This document shows positions 38,609-47,773 of a DNA stretch of 64,000 bases, piece by piece (the first letter of the stretch is position 1; each line of letters opens with the position of its first letter). The DNA comes from Rhodobacteraceae bacterium CCMM004. GTDB lineage: Bacteria; Pseudomonadota; Alphaproteobacteria; Rhodobacterales; Rhodobacteraceae. The stretch covers positions 496,001 through 560,000 of the forward strand of contig RZWH01000002.1 of the NCBI GenBank assembly GCA_004005435.1. The letters run 5' to 3'. The notes beneath the pieces were generated by a model. That model did no database searches. It was not told the DNA's origin and was given only the letters and a program-made list of their open reading frames with translations. Position numbers and translations under genes: made by a program.

Positions 38609-38764
38609 GCCCCCTCTGTCCTTTGGCCTGAGATCGCTATCCCTTCGGCGGGCGCACGCGCGCCACTCTCCAGAGTTCCTCCCCGGCGACGGTCCTTTGG
38701 CCTGAGAGTTTACCGGGGCGGTTGCTCCTTCGGCACCGGGTTGACCCCGGATTCTCCCGTCGAC
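38609..38764 (-). promoter_or_regulatory. Tandem glycine riboswitch
   Basis: Reading the minus strand, two aptamers occur in tandem. The first opens with GGGAGAATCC, has CCGAAGGAGCAA and closes with AACTCTCAGGCCAAAGGAC. The second has GGAACTCTGGAGAG, CCGAAGGGAT and ATCTCAGGCCAAAGGAC. These are the conserved core elements of cooperative glycine riboswitches. It ends about 50 bases before gcvT and should turn on the cleavage operon when glycine is abundant. Confidence 0.95.
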
Positions 38765-38847
38765 GATGCCCCGACGTTATGCATGGCGGCGGGACCCTGA
38801 CAAGCCCCCGCTTGCCCCCCGCCCCCGCCCCTGGCAAGACGGCGGCC

Positions 38848-39489
38848 ATGAGCGATCCGTTCTTCTTTGGCTACGGCAGCCTGGTGAACCGCCGCACCCA
38901 CGCCTATCGCGAGGCGCATCCCGCGGTGCTGCCCGGTTGGCGCCGGGTCTGGCGGCACACCGGGCTCCGGCCCGTCGCCTATCTGACCGCCGTGCCGGCG
39001 CCGGGGCATGAGATCGACGGCCTGATCGCCGCCGTTCCGGGCGCCGACTGGGCCGCGCTCGACCACCGCGAGAGGGCCTACGACCGGGTGGCGGCCGTTG
39101 ACGTCGCCCACCCTGTGGACCGCCGCATAAGGGTCGAGGTCTATCACATCCCCGATGGCAAGCACGGCCGCCCCACCGACGCGCACCCGGTGCTGATGAG
39201 CTATCTCGACACCGTCGTGCAGGGCTTTCGCGAGGAGTTCGGCGAGGGCGGCGTCACCCGATTCTTCGAAACCACCGACGGCTGGGACGCGCCGATCCTC
39301 GACGACCGCGCCCAGCCGCTCTATCCGCGGGCCGAACGGCTCGACCCGGGCGAGCGGGCGCTGGTCGATCGATGGCTCGGCCGAGTGGGCGCGCAGAGGG
39401 TGCTGGACGACGACGGCACCCTGGCCGACGCACTTGCGCGACAGACGATCCCGCCGCCCGGGGTTGCGGCCCCGGCCCGAGACCTCTAG
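38848..39489 (+). CDS. Gamma-glutamylcyclotransferase family protein
   Basis: A 213-residue protein starting MSDPFFFGYGSLVNRRTH; FGYGSLVN is the substrate-binding motif of the GGCT/AIG2/ChaC fold, and the expected catalytic acid is in the DHRERAYDR stretch (about residues 72-80). Such enzymes release 5-oxoproline from gamma-glutamyl amides or glutathione. The exact substrate is not clear. It is divergent from gcvT, and its promoter must share the riboswitch region. Confidence 0.78.
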   Translation: MSDPFFFGYGSLVNRRTHAYREAHPAVLPGWRRVWRHTGLRPVAYLTAVPAPGHEIDGLIAAVPGADWAALDHRERAYDRVAAVDVAHPVDRRIRVEVYHIPDGKHGRPTDAHPVLMSYLDTVVQGFREEFGEGGVTRFFETTDGWDAPILDDRAQPLYPRAERLDPGERALVDRWLGRVGAQRVLDDDGTLADALARQTIPPPGVAAPARDL

Positions 39490-39525
39490 ATACCGCCCGT
39501 CAGCCCGTCATTCGGACCGCGCCCC

Positions 39526-39888
39526 ATGGAAAACATCCTGCTCATCGTCCACCTGATCCTCGCCCTGTGCCTGATCGGCGTGGTCCTGCTCCAGCGCTCC
39601 GAGGGGGGCGGCCTGGGGATGGGCGGCGGTGGCGGCGCGATCTCGTCGCGCGGCGCAGCCACCGCGCTGGGCAAGATGACCTGGCTGTTCGGCATCGCCT
39701 TTTGCATCACCTCGCTGGTGCTGACGGTGTTCGCCGCGCAGAACGCCGCCGGAACGTCGGTGCTGGACCGCCTGGGGGGCGGCGCCGCGGTGGAGGAAGA
39801 GGCGCCAGACGACCTGCTGCCGCCGGGCAGCGACCTGCTCCCGCCCGCTCTGGGCGACGGACCGCTGACCCCGCCGCCGGTGGAGTGA
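39526..39888 (+). CDS. secG: Preprotein translocase subunit SecG
   Basis: A 120-residue protein with the SecG pattern: a first membrane helix (ENILLIVHLILALCLIGVVLLQ), the conserved LLQRSEGGGLGMGGGGG loop, and a second helix (MTWLFGIAFCITSLVLTVFA). The Pro/acidic C-terminal tail (about 85-120) is typical of alphaproteobacteria. SecG assists SecYEG translocation in the inner membrane. It precedes pyrG, which is a usual arrangement in this group. Confidence 0.94.
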   Translation: MENILLIVHLILALCLIGVVLLQRSEGGGLGMGGGGGAISSRGAATALGKMTWLFGIAFCITSLVLTVFAAQNAAGTSVLDRLGGGAAVEEEAPDDLLPPGSDLLPPALGDGPLTPPPVE

Positions 39889-39914
39889 CGCCGGCCCGCC
39901 CGCCGCGGCCCGAC

Positions 39915-39936
39915 CCCGGCACCCCACGGTGCCGGG
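39915..39936 (+). terminator. Possible terminator hairpin after secG
   Basis: A GC-rich stem, CCCGGCAC (39915-39922) with GTGCCGGG (39929-39936), lies 26 bases after the secG stop. No T run follows, so it may only stabilise the message end. Confidence 0.4.
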
Positions 39937-40091
39937 TGGGCAAGCGACACAACCTCTAGATTTCCTTACAACTCTCCCACAATATCTAGCGTCGCATCCT
40001 TGCGGTTTGGGCGGGAATCCCCTATAGCTCAAATCCCGTGATGCTGCGTTTCGGCGCGGCGCGAGGTTCAGTCACGGGGTCCTGATCGGTC

Positions 40092-41735
40092 ATGGCACGA
40101 TACATCTTCATCACCGGCGGCGTGGTCTCGTCGTTGGGCAAGGGGCTGGCCTCGGCGGCGCTGGGCGCCTTGCTGCAAGCGCGGGGGTTCTCCGTCCGGC
40201 TGCGCAAGCTCGACCCCTACCTCAACGTCGATCCCGGCACGATGAGCCCGTTCGAGCACGGAGAGGTCTTCGTCACCGACGACGGCGCCGAAACCGACCT
40301 GGACCTCGGCCATTACGAACGCTTCACCGGCGTCGCGGCGCGCAAGACCGACAGCGTGTCCTCGGGCCGGATCTACTCCACCGTGCTGGAGAAGGAGCGC
40401 CGCGGCGACTACCTCGGCAAGACCATCCAGGTCATTCCCCACGTCACCAACGAGATCAAGGACTGGATCGCCATCGGCGACGACGAGGTCGATTTCATGC
40501 TGTGCGAGATCGGCGGCACGGTGGGCGACATCGAGGGCCTGCCGTTCTTCGAGGCGATCCGCCAGTTCGGGCAGGAGCGGCCGCGGGGCGAGGTGATCTA
40601 TATGCACCTGACGCTGCTGCCCTGGCTCGCGGCGAGCGGAGAGCTCAAGACCAAGCCGACCCAGCATTCGGTGAAAGAACTGCGCTCCATCGGCATCGCC
40701 CCCGACATCCTCGTCTGCCGATCCGAACGGCAGATCCCCGACAAGGAACGGGGCAAGCTCGCGCTGTTCTGCAACGTGCGCCCCGACGCGGTGATCGCCG
40801 CCTACGACCTCAAGTCGATCTACGAGGCGCCGCTGGCCTACCACCGCGAGGGGCTGGACCAGGCGGTGCTGGACGCCTTCGGCATCTCGCCCGCGCCGCG
40901 GCCGAACCTGGCGCGGTGGGAGGACGTGGCCGACCGCATCTTCAACCCCGAGGGCGAGGTCAAGATCGCCATCGTCGGCAAGTACACGCAGCTGGAGGAC
41001 GCCTACAAGTCCATCGCCGAGGCGCTGACCCACGGCGGCATGGCCAACCGCGTCAAGGTCAACGTCGAGTGGGTCGAGGCCGAGCTGTTCGAGCGCGAGG
41101 ATCCGGCGCCCTATCTGGAAGGCTTCCACGCGATCCTTGTCCCCGGCGGTTTTGGCGAGCGGGGCACCGAGGGCAAGATTCGCGCCGCCCAGTTCGCCCG
41201 GACGCGCAAGATCCCCTATCTGGGCATCTGCCTGGGGATGCAGATGGCGGTGATCGAGGCCGCCCGCAACCTCGCCGGACTTGAGAGCGCGGGCAGCCAA
41301 GAGTTCGACCACGAGGCCGGCGCGGCCCGGTTCGAGCCGGTGATCTTCCATCTCAAGGAGTGGGTGAAGGACAACCAGAAAATCGCCCGCGACGTCCTCG
41401 ACGACAAGGGCGGCACGATGCGCTTGGGCGCGTTCCCGGCGGTCCTGCGCGAGGGGTCCAAGGTGGCCGAGGTCTATGGCGAGACGCGCATCAGCGAGCG
41501 CCACCGCCACCGCTACGAGGTGGACATCAAGTATCGCGAGCGGCTGGAAAAGGAGGGCCTGCGCTTCACCGGCCTGTCGCCCGACGGCCGCCTGCCCGAG
41601 ATCGTCGAAGTCGCCGACCACCCCTGGTTCATCGGCGTCCAGTTCCACCCCGAGCTGAAGTCCAAACCCTTCGCCCCCCACCCCCTGTTCAAGGACTTCG
41701 TGCGGGCGGCGAAGGAGGTCAGTCGGTTGGTCTAA
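40092..41735 (+). CDS. pyrG: CTP synthase
   Basis: PyrG makes CTP from UTP, ATP and glutamine. The 547-residue protein starts [22 protein letters not shown] (synthase P-loop) and contains [15 protein letters not shown], with a glutamine amidotransferase domain in the C-terminal half: [17 protein letters not shown] (catalytic Cys about 380) and [11 protein letters not shown] (His/Glu about 517-519). The last 4 bases overlap tail-to-tail with the AT-richer gene on the other strand. Confidence 0.98.
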   Translation: MARYIFITGGVVSSLGKGLASAALGALLQARGFSVRLRKLDPYLNVDPGTMSPFEHGEVFVTDDGAETDLDLGHYERFTGVAARKTDSVSSGRIYSTVLEKERRGDYLGKTIQVIPHVTNEIKDWIAIGDDEVDFMLCEIGGTVGDIEGLPFFEAIRQFGQERPRGEVIYMHLTLLPWLAASGELKTKPTQHSVKELRSIGIAPDILVCRSERQIPDKERGKLALFCNVRPDAVIAAYDLKSIYEAPLAYHREGLDQAVLDAFGISPAPRPNLARWEDVADRIFNPEGEVKIAIVGKYTQLEDAYKSIAEALTHGGMANRVKVNVEWVEAELFEREDPAPYLEGFHAILVPGGFGERGTEGKIRAAQFARTRKIPYLGICLGMQMAVIEAARNLAGLESAGSQEFDHEAGAARFEPVIFHLKEWVKDNQKIARDVLDDKGGTMRLGAFPAVLREGSKVAEVYGETRISERHRHRYEVDIKYRERLEKEGLRFTGLSPDGRLPEIVEVADHPWFIGVQFHPELKSKPFAPHPLFKDFVRAAKEVSRLV

Positions 41736-42976
41736 TGGCGACTGAAATCGACGTCCATCGTGGCTTCGACGTCGTAGCCTGTCATGATTCTCCTATCAAC
41801 GAGTCGGCCCTTGTAGCCGACCGTAGCGAGGATCAGAATCTCGACCAGCCATTGAGACACTTCGAATGCCTCGACGGCAGCTTCGCCATCCAGGACGATG
41901 TCGTTGCTGTAATGAACTGTAGCGTTGCGCCATCTTGCGAGAAGTGCGTAGCCATCTTCATTGTTTCTTTCGCGGCATTCGCGTGAGGCGCGAGGCGAGT
42001 GCTTTAGAATATCGTCAACAACTCCGATGAAGACTGCTGCTGCTCTAAGGCGATCCTGAGCGGACGATCTTCTAACAAGTTCGCTCGACCAGCCCGCTTT
42101 CTCTTTCAGTATCGTCGCGGCCAAAGATTCTAGACAGCTAAAGCTTGTAATGGCCGCTGACTGCATCAGAATATCCCGAGATGCGTTGGCCGCTAGATAC
42201 AGCTCCACGGGCAAAATCACATCTAGAGGCCGTTTCGCAGTCTTGCAAAGCTCCAAGAAGCCCTTAATGAAGGAGAAGACATCTTCTGAGTGTGCGAAGG
42301 TGAACCAGTTCCTAGATCTCAGGAGCTTCGGATCACTTGCCTTTCGAATAAAACCGAAGGCTTGACGCGAGCAGGAATGATCAGGCCCATCTGTGGCCAA
42401 GTAGTTTCCAACCCGTGAGTTGCCGCCAGAAACAAAGGAAAGAGCCAAAGACAGATAGCGACAAAGTTGGTCAATGTCTTCGTCTCCGATCGCTTCATGC
42501 AAATCCCATTCAAAAGAACCGATACGGTTGCCGTTGGCGGTCATTGCATGAATATTCAGAGTTAAGGTCCCGCCATCGACTTCGCCAGACAGATTTGAGC
42601 CATCTCGGAAGTCAGGTAAGTCGGCGATGACCCCAGTTACTCGATGATAGGAATGTCCGGTCGATCTAGCAAAGGGAAGACACGTAGGAGCGACAGTAAG
42701 CAAGCTCTCGTGCGCGCTCAGGCCGTTGGCATTAGATATGAACCAATAGCATGAATCAAGATTAGGATGGTTACATCGAACGAGCTCAGTGGTATCCAAA
42801 GCGAGGACGAACTTCCTAATTGTGGTTCTTATACGTGGGATGAAGTCACTGTCGTAGTAGAATTGAGACTCCATACCATCCAGATTCTCACCCCCAATTT
42901 CCAGGCTTAGGTTTCCGATTTGATATCCGGGGTCTGCAACAAATCCGCTGCAAAAGTCCTCTACGCTGAACAACAA
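41732..42976 (-). CDS. HEPN-domain protein, ApeA-like, probably acquired
   Basis: A 414-residue protein encoded by DNA of clearly lower GC (about half) than its neighbours and with different codon use. No signal peptide or membrane segment is present. Near the C-terminus the HEPN ribonuclease motif R-x4-H is visible as RNATVH (Arg 350, His 355), in helical surroundings typical of ApeA-type HEPN domains. The N-terminal two thirds is mixed alpha/beta and I do not recognise it beyond a faint ApeA N-terminal-domain likeness. HEPN proteins of this build act in antiphage or abortive-infection defence, so a defence role is inferred. Its stop overlaps the end of pyrG by 4 bases, and nrdJ ends 59 bases upstream of its start. 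Confidence 0.65.
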   Translation of the reverse strand: MLFSVEDFCSGFVADPGYQIGNLSLEIGGENLDGMESQFYYDSDFIPRIRTTIRKFVLALDTTELVRCNHPNLDSCYWFISNANGLSAHESLLTVAPTCLPFARSTGHSYHRVTGVIADLPDFRDGSNLSGEVDGGTLTLNIHAMTANGNRIGSFEWDLHEAIGDEDIDQLCRYLSLALSFVSGGNSRVGNYLATDGPDHSCSRQAFGFIRKASDPKLLRSRNWFTFAHSEDVFSFIKGFLELCKTAKRPLDVILPVELYLAANASRDILMQSAAITSFSCLESLAATILKEKAGWSSELVRRSSAQDRLRAAAVFIGVVDDILKHSPRASRECRERNNEDGYALLARWRNATVHYSNDIVLDGEAAVEAFEVSQWLVEILILATVGYKGRLVDRRIMTGYDVEATMDVDFSRH

Positions 42977-43034
42977 AACCTCCCATCTCGCGGCTCTGCG
43001 GCAGCGCCCCCATAACCAGGCGCGCCCCTACGAC

Positions 43035-45671
43035 CTAGCCGCACTTGCTATACCCGCAGTCGGCGCAGGTGAGGCAGCCTTCGACAATGCGGGTCTCGTA
43101 GCTGCCGCAGGACGAACAGAGGGGGCCGGAGGGGGATACGCCGACGATCTCGGACGTGGGATCGACACGCAGGCCGGTGCCCTCGGCCGACAGGAACCCG
43201 ATGGCGACCATGTGACGCTCGATCACACCGCCGATGGCGGCGAGGATCGAGGGGATGTATTTGCCCTCGACCCAGGCGCCGCCGCGGGGATCGAACACCG
43301 CCTTGAGTTCCTCGACGACGAAGGACACGTCGCCGCCGCGCCGGAACACGGCCGAGATCATCCGCGTCAGCGCGACGGTCCAGGCAAAGTGCTCCATGTT
43401 CTTGGAGTTGATGAAGACCTCGAACGGCCGCCGCCGCCCGTCGTGGACGATGTCGTTGATGGTGACGTACATGGCGTGGGGGCTGTCGGGCCACTTGACC
43501 TTGTAGGTCGCCCCGTCCAGCGCCTGCGGCCGGTCCAGGGGGTCGGTGAGGTGGACGACGTCGGCGCCGGTGAAGGACGCCGGATCGGCACTGGCGACCC
43601 CGTCCGCGCCATGCGCAGAGGGCAGCGCCGGCCCCCGGGGCGGACGCGAAGCGCCGCCCCGGGGGGGCGGGGTCGCCATCGCCGCGCCATCGGTCCCAGC
43701 GACGATGGCGACGCTGCCCGGGGTGCCGCCAGGCGCGGCACCGTCGAAAGTTTCTCCGAAAAGGAGCCAGCCCGGAGATATTCCAAGACCTGCGGAAATG
43801 AGCTGAGCCGCGTCCCTTGAGATGTTCTTGGTGCCGTTGGCCCAATTGTTGTAGCGCGATTGCGAGACCCCTATCGCCTCTGCCGCAGCCTTCTGGCTCT
43901 GGAAACCCGCTTCTTTGGCAGCCCAACGCAAACGGTCATGCGGGTCAGCTAGCGTAGAGTTGCCTTGCGGCGCCCCCTCCCCCACACTCAACACGCTCCC
44001 CGTCACCGCGTTGGGCCGATACGTGGTGCAGCCCTTGCAGCCCTGCGCGTAGGCGGCGGCGTAGACGTCCTTGAACGCCTCGAACGAGATGCCGGCGGGC
44101 ACGTTGATGGTCTTGGAAATGGACGAATCCACCCATTCCTGCGCCGCCGACTGCATCCGAACGTGGTCCAGCGGGTCCAGCGTCTGGGCGGTCACGAAGT
44201 GCTTGGGCAGGGGCGTGTCGCCGTGTAGGTCGCGCCAGGCCTGCACGGCATAGTCCACCACCTCTTCCTCGGTGCGGGTGCCGTCGCGCTGGAGCACCTT
44301 GCGGGTGTAGCTGTGGGCGAACACCGGCTCGATCCCGCTCGACACGTTGCCCGCCAGCAGGGAAATCGTCCCCGTGGGCGCCACCGAGGTCAGCAGGGCG
44401 TTGCGGATGCCGTGCTCGGCCACCGCGGCGCGCACGTCCGCGTCCATCTCCGCCATCGTCCCCGACGCCAGATAGGCGTCCGCGTCGAACAGGGGGAACG
44501 GCCCCTTCTCGCGCGCGATGCCGACCGAGGCGAGATAGGCGGCGCGGGCGATGCGGTGCATCCAGGCGCGGGTGACGTCGGCCGCCTCCTGCGATCCATA
44601 GCGCAGGCCGACCATGGCCAACGCGTCGGCGAGGCCGGTGACGCCCAGACCGATCCGACGCTTGGCCCGCGCCTCGGCCGCCTGCGCCTCCAGCGGAAAG
44701 CGGCTGGCGTCGACGACGTTGTCCATCATCCGCACCGCCACGGCCACCAGATCGTCCAGCGCCGCCTCGTCCAGCGCCGCGCCGTCCTCGAACGGGTCCG
44801 TCACCAGCCGCGCCAGGTTCACCGACCCCAACAGGCACGCGCCATAGGGCGGCAGCGGCTGCTCGCCGCAGGGATTCGTTGCCGCGATGGTCTCGGCATA
44901 GCCGAGGTTGTTCATCGCATTGATGCGGTCGATGAAGATCACGCCGGGCTCGGCATAGTCGTAGGTGGCGCGCATGATCCGGTCCCACAGATCGCGTGCG
45001 CGCAGTGTGCGATAGGTCTTGCCGCCGAAGACAAGAGGCCAGTCGGCGTCGGCCGCCACCGCTTCCATGAACGGATCGGTGACCAGCACGCTGACGTTGA
45101 AGTTGCGCAGGCGGGCGGGATCGGACTTGGCTCCGACGAAGTCCTCGATGTCGGGGTGGTCGCAGCGCAGCGTCGCCATCATCGCACCGCGCCGGGCGCC
45201 CGCCGACATGATCGTGCGGCACATGGCGTCCCACACGTCCATGAACGACAGAGGCCCCGAGGCGTCGGCCGCCACCCCGCTGACCGCGGCGCCCTTGGGC
45301 CGGATGGTCGAGAAGTCATAGCCGATGCCGCCGCCCTGCTGCATGGTCAGCGCCGCCTCGCGCAGATGGTCGAAGATCCCCGACAGCGAGTCCGGGATCG
45401 TGCCCATGACGAAGCAGTTGAAGAGGGTCACAGACCGCCCCGTCCCCGCCCCGGCGACGATCCGCCCCGCGGGGAGGAAGCGAAAGTCGCGCAGCGCCTC
45501 GGCGAATTTGGCCTCCCATGCGGCGGGGTCGTCCTCGACCGCCGCACAGGCGCGGGCGACGCGCGCCCAGGTGTCGGCGATGTCGGCGTCGATGGGCGTG
45601 CCGTCGGCGGCCTTCAGCCGATACTTCATATCCCAGATCTGTTCGGCGATCGGAGCGGCAAAGCGGGTCAT
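43035..45671 (-). CDS. nrdJ: B12-dependent ribonucleotide reductase with embedded helix-turn-helix domain
   Basis: NrdJ reduces ribonucleotides using adenosylcobalamin. The start at 45671 gives MTRFAAPIAEQIWDMKYR. Catalytic parts are FNCFVMGTIPDS, ATNPCGEQPLPPYGACLLGS (the Asn/Cys/Glu triad NPCGE) and the C-terminal CSSCGSYETRIVEGCLTCADCGYSKCG thiol/zinc region. At 878 residues it is well over 100 longer than I expect for Rhodobacterales NrdJ. The excess lies between GCKGCTTYRPNAVTGSVLSV and DVVHLTDPLDRP. It comprises a Cro/C1-type HTH (residues about 576-640) and a palindromic-element peptide (about 641-705). The frame is intact throughout and conserved domains continue on both sides. Confidence 0.93.
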   Translation of the reverse strand: MTRFAAPIAEQIWDMKYRLKAADGTPIDADIADTWARVARACAAVEDDPAAWEAKFAEALRDFRFLPAGRIVAGAGTGRSVTLFNCFVMGTIPDSLSGIFDHLREAALTMQQGGGIGYDFSTIRPKGAAVSGVAADASGPLSFMDVWDAMCRTIMSAGARRGAMMATLRCDHPDIEDFVGAKSDPARLRNFNVSVLVTDPFMEAVAADADWPLVFGGKTYRTLRARDLWDRIMRATYDYAEPGVIFIDRINAMNNLGYAETIAATNPCGEQPLPPYGACLLGSVNLARLVTDPFEDGAALDEAALDDLVAVAVRMMDNVVDASRFPLEAQAAEARAKRRIGLGVTGLADALAMVGLRYGSQEAADVTRAWMHRIARAAYLASVGIAREKGPFPLFDADAYLASGTMAEMDADVRAAVAEHGIRNALLTSVAPTGTISLLAGNVSSGIEPVFAHSYTRKVLQRDGTRTEEEVVDYAVQAWRDLHGDTPLPKHFVTAQTLDPLDHVRMQSAAQEWVDSSISKTINVPAGISFEAFKDVYAAAYAQGCKGCTTYRPNAVTGSVLSVGEGAPQGNSTLADPHDRLRWAAKEAGFQSQKAAAEAIGVSQSRYNNWANGTKNISRDAAQLISAGLGISPGWLLFGETFDGAAPGGTPGSVAIVAGTDGAAMATPPPRGGASRPPRGPALPSAHGADGVASADPASFTGADVVHLTDPLDRPQALDGATYKVKWPDSPHAMYVTINDIVHDGRRRPFEVFINSKNMEHFAWTVALTRMISAVFRRGGDVSFVVEELKAVFDPRGGAWVEGKYIPSILAAIGGVIERHMVAIGFLSAEGTGLRVDPTSEIVGVSPSGPLCSSCGSYETRIVEGCLTCADCGYSKCG
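43618..43742. repeat. Palindromic GC-rich element inside nrdJ
   Basis: It begins GAGGGCAGCGCC and ends GCTGCCCGGGGTGCCGCCAGGCG, with GAAGCGCCGCCCCGGGGGGG between and an inner inverted segment around GGTCGCCAT and ATGGCGAC. The same blocks in the same order occur twice inside dnaE. On the nrdJ coding strand it is translated as a PGGTPGS...PPRG...PALPS peptide. Confidence 0.85.
43752..43946 (-). other. XRE-type helix-turn-helix domain embedded in NrdJ
   Basis: Residues 576-640 of NrdJ read as a complete Cro/C1-type domain: RLRWAAKEAGF, then KAAAEAIGVSQSRYNNWANG (helices 2-3), then AAQLISAGLGISPGWLLFGE. The pattern matches phage-repressor-like HTH domains ending in SPxWLLxG. The DNA of this segment is near 57% GC against about 70% on both sides, which points to a foreign origin. 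Confidence 0.85.
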
Positions 45672-45800
45672 GTAGCGGGCCTCGCAGCGCAAGGGGGGCG
45701 GGCCAACACAGTAGCGCCTGCGGCACTGCGGCACAACGACTAGAGTTGCGCGCCGCCGCGCGTTCCATATGCTGTGGGGCCTCGCACCGGGGGGTGAGTC

Positions 45801-46229
45801 GTGGCCCAAGTTCATCTGATCAAGCTCTGCGTCGGCGCCGAAACCGTCGAAGACCTGGCCGACTGGCAGCGGCAGGCCCGCGCCCAGGCGCCCTGCGGCC
45901 GTCCGCGCCACGTCACGCGGATGTGGCCGAAACAGGCGGCGGCGCTGGTCGCGGGAGGCTCTCTCTACTGGGTGATCAAGGGGCTGGTCCAAGCGCGCCA
46001 GCAGATCCTGCGGCTGGACGAGGTCGACCGCGGCGACGGCATCGCCCGCTGCGGCATCGTGCTCGACCCGCAGATCGTGCGGGTCCGGCCGCAGACGAAG
46101 CGGCCCTTCCAGGGGTGGCGCTATCTCCGACCCGAGGACGCGCCCGAGGATCTGGGCGAGGCCCGGGGCGGCGAGACCGACCTGCCCCCGCGCCTCCTGG
46201 CCGCGTTGGAAGAGATCGGCGTGCGCTGA
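45801..46229 (+). CDS. DUF1489 family protein
   Basis: A 142-residue protein starting with GTG at 45801 after a G-rich ribosome site. It matches the DUF1489 pattern: HLIKLCVGAETVEDLADWQ, VTRMWPKQAAAL, GGSLYWVIKGLVQARQ and KRPFQGWRYL. No function is known. It is divergent from nrdJ with 129 bases between starts, a spacing that should hold both promoters. Confidence 0.85.
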   Translation: MAQVHLIKLCVGAETVEDLADWQRQARAQAPCGRPRHVTRMWPKQAAALVAGGSLYWVIKGLVQARQQILRLDEVDRGDGIARCGIVLDPQIVRVRPQTKRPFQGWRYLRPEDAPEDLGEARGGETDLPPRLLAALEEIGVR

Positions 46230-46320
46230 GAGCGATTCGTCGAGCCCTCCCCGTGTCAGGTGTCGGCACAGGACGCGGGATACAGAATGGCGCACACCTC
46301 GCGGGCGGTGGCCGGGCCGC

Positions 46321-46638
46321 GTGCCGACGTCGCAGTTCGTCCAGCGGGGCGTCACCTTCGGCGCCTACGCGCGCGACATCGTCGCCTGCCCGATCTCCGC
46401 GTGTCGGAAGGTGCCGGTGAGCACGCAGGTCGACTGGACCCCCGACGTGGGCGTCTACAGCGCCGACACCAACACCGCGCTGCGGCGGAGCCCCTTCGAG
46501 ATCTGCATGGGCGACCGCGGCGATGCCCCCGCCGACATCCCCCTCTGCATCGGGGAGAGGGCGACGGCGGCCCGCAAGATGGGCCTCCGCAGACGGGGGC
46601 AGAGCGAACGCCTGCGGATCGGGGCCGGCACCTCCTAG
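46321..46638 (+). CDS. Hypothetical protein, possibly a frameshifted lipoprotein
   Basis: A 105-codon frame opening with GTG. The middle, FGAYARDIVACPISACRKVP then TQVDWTPDVGVYSADTN, is ordered enough to look coding, with paired cysteines. No signal peptide precedes it in this frame, but a start MAHTSRAVAG exists in another frame just upstream, so a lipoprotein gene broken by an indel is possible. I do not recognise the family. The surrounding 655 bases (46230-46884) hold nothing else I can support. Confidence 0.35.
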   Translation: MPTSQFVQRGVTFGAYARDIVACPISACRKVPVSTQVDWTPDVGVYSADTNTALRRSPFEICMGDRGDAPADIPLCIGERATAARKMGLRRRGQSERLRIGAGTS

Positions 46639-46884
46639 ATCCCCTAGATGGACGGCGGGGTCACGATCTAACGCCCCGGCGCCTGACGGGCGGCCAGCCT
46701 GCGCCTGCCCCGAACGTCCCCTGTCATGCAATGACACGCCGCGGTTTTCGGCCGACCGCGGCGCCGGCAGGCGATGACCGGTCCAGCGACATTGCCTGAC
46801 CTCGCCCGTCCGCCCCACGTCTCGACACAGCCGATCCGGACCAGCCGGGCGGCGCCAACCCGAGACCACAAGAGGACCACGCAC

Positions 46885-47331
46885 ATGTTCGTCACCGCCA
46901 TCGCCCCCCGCGCCATTGCCGCCGCCGCCCTGCTGGCCGCCACGCTCGGCGCCGTTCCCGCCGCCGCCGACGGCTCGCGCATCTGGATCGAGCAGTTCGG
47001 CCGCGACAATGCCATCGCCAGCGACGTCTCCGGCCGCGCCAACCGCCTCACCGTGCACCAGGACGGCCGGGGGCTGACCGCCTTCACCACCCAGGACGGC
47101 CACCGCAACCGCATGGTGGTCGGCCAGGTCGGGGTCCGCAACAAGGCGACCAGCACCCAGCGCGGCCGCTGCAACATCTCGGGCATCGCCCAATTCGGCG
47201 CCCGCAACGTGGCCGACGTGGACCAGCGCGGCCGCTGCAACGCCATCGGCGTGATCCAGGGCGGCCGCGGGAACGAGACGACGGCCGTCCAGCGCGGCCA
47301 CGGCAACGTCGCCGTCATCGTCCAGAACTGA
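46885..47331 (+). CDS. csgA: Curlin repeat protein (CsgA-like)
   Basis: A 148-residue secreted protein: signal peptide to about residue 28 (GAVPAAADG) followed by curlin-type repeats of Q-x-G-x4-N spacing, seen as WIEQFGRDNAI, VHQDGRG, GQVGVRNKA, QRGRCNISGIAQFGARN, DQRGRCNAIGVIQGGRGN and QRGHGNVAVIVQN. Curlin repeats self-assemble into amyloid fibres on the cell surface. Two repeat units each contain a Cys, which is unusual for CsgA. It is the first of three same-strand genes. Confidence 0.85.
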   Translation: MFVTAIAPRAIAAAALLAATLGAVPAAADGSRIWIEQFGRDNAIASDVSGRANRLTVHQDGRGLTAFTTQDGHRNRMVVGQVGVRNKATSTQRGRCNISGIAQFGARNVADVDQRGRCNAIGVIQGGRGNETTAVQRGHGNVAVIVQN

Positions 47332-47387
47332 GCCCTCGGCCCGCGCCGCCACCCGGCGCGGGCCGCTTTCCAGACAAGGAGACCGCC

Positions 47388-47756
47388 ATGTCGCCCCTGA
47401 CCAAGACCGCTCTTGTCCTCGCCACCGGCACCGTGCTCGCCGGCGCCGCGGCCGCCGACCGCCCCGCGCCGCTGACCTGCCGCTTCGAAACGTTGGGCCA
47501 GGCGCCCATCACGCTGGCGGCCAGCGTCGAGGCCGCCCGCAAGGTGGAGGGCACCTACGTCTTCGCCCTCACCCAGTCGGGCGGCGGCAGCGACATCCGG
47601 CTGCGCCAGGAGGGGGCGTTCTCCGCCCTCCCCGGCACCCCGGTCCGCCTGGGCGAGGCCACGATCCTGGCCGGCGGACGCCTCCAGGCCGAGCTGACCC
47701 TGTCCTACGAGGGCCGCAGCCTGACCTGCCGCACCCCCGGCCCCATCGACCTCTGA
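47388..47756 (+). CDS. csgH: CsgH-like curli chaperone
   Basis: A 122-residue protein with a signal peptide (cleavage after GAAAAD, about residue 24) and a single beta-sandwich domain: LTCRFETLGQAPITLAASVEA, GTYVFALTQSGGGSDIRL and a closing cysteine in LTCRTPGPI. This matches CsgH, the alphaproteobacterial periplasmic inhibitor of curlin assembly, by length, cysteine pair and setting between two curlin genes. It is 57 bases after the first curlin gene. Confidence 0.75.
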   Translation: MSPLTKTALVLATGTVLAGAAAADRPAPLTCRFETLGQAPITLAASVEAARKVEGTYVFALTQSGGGSDIRLRQEGAFSALPGTPVRLGEATILAGGRLQAELTLSYEGRSLTCRTPGPIDL

Positions 47757-47773
47757 CCCCGAAAGGATCCGCC

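Noticed and set aside
43618-43946. An assembly error or frameshift as the cause of the extra NrdJ region
   Set aside because: The frame is intact through both foreign pieces, conserved NrdJ domains continue on both sides, and an independent gene (dnaE) holds the same element. Raw reads would still be needed to exclude it completely.
46260-46799. A 179-codon frame upstream of the curlin gene as a real gene
   Set aside because: It is Arg/Ala/Gly-rich, lacks motifs and conflicts with a better-looking frame at 46321; no ribosome site supports it.
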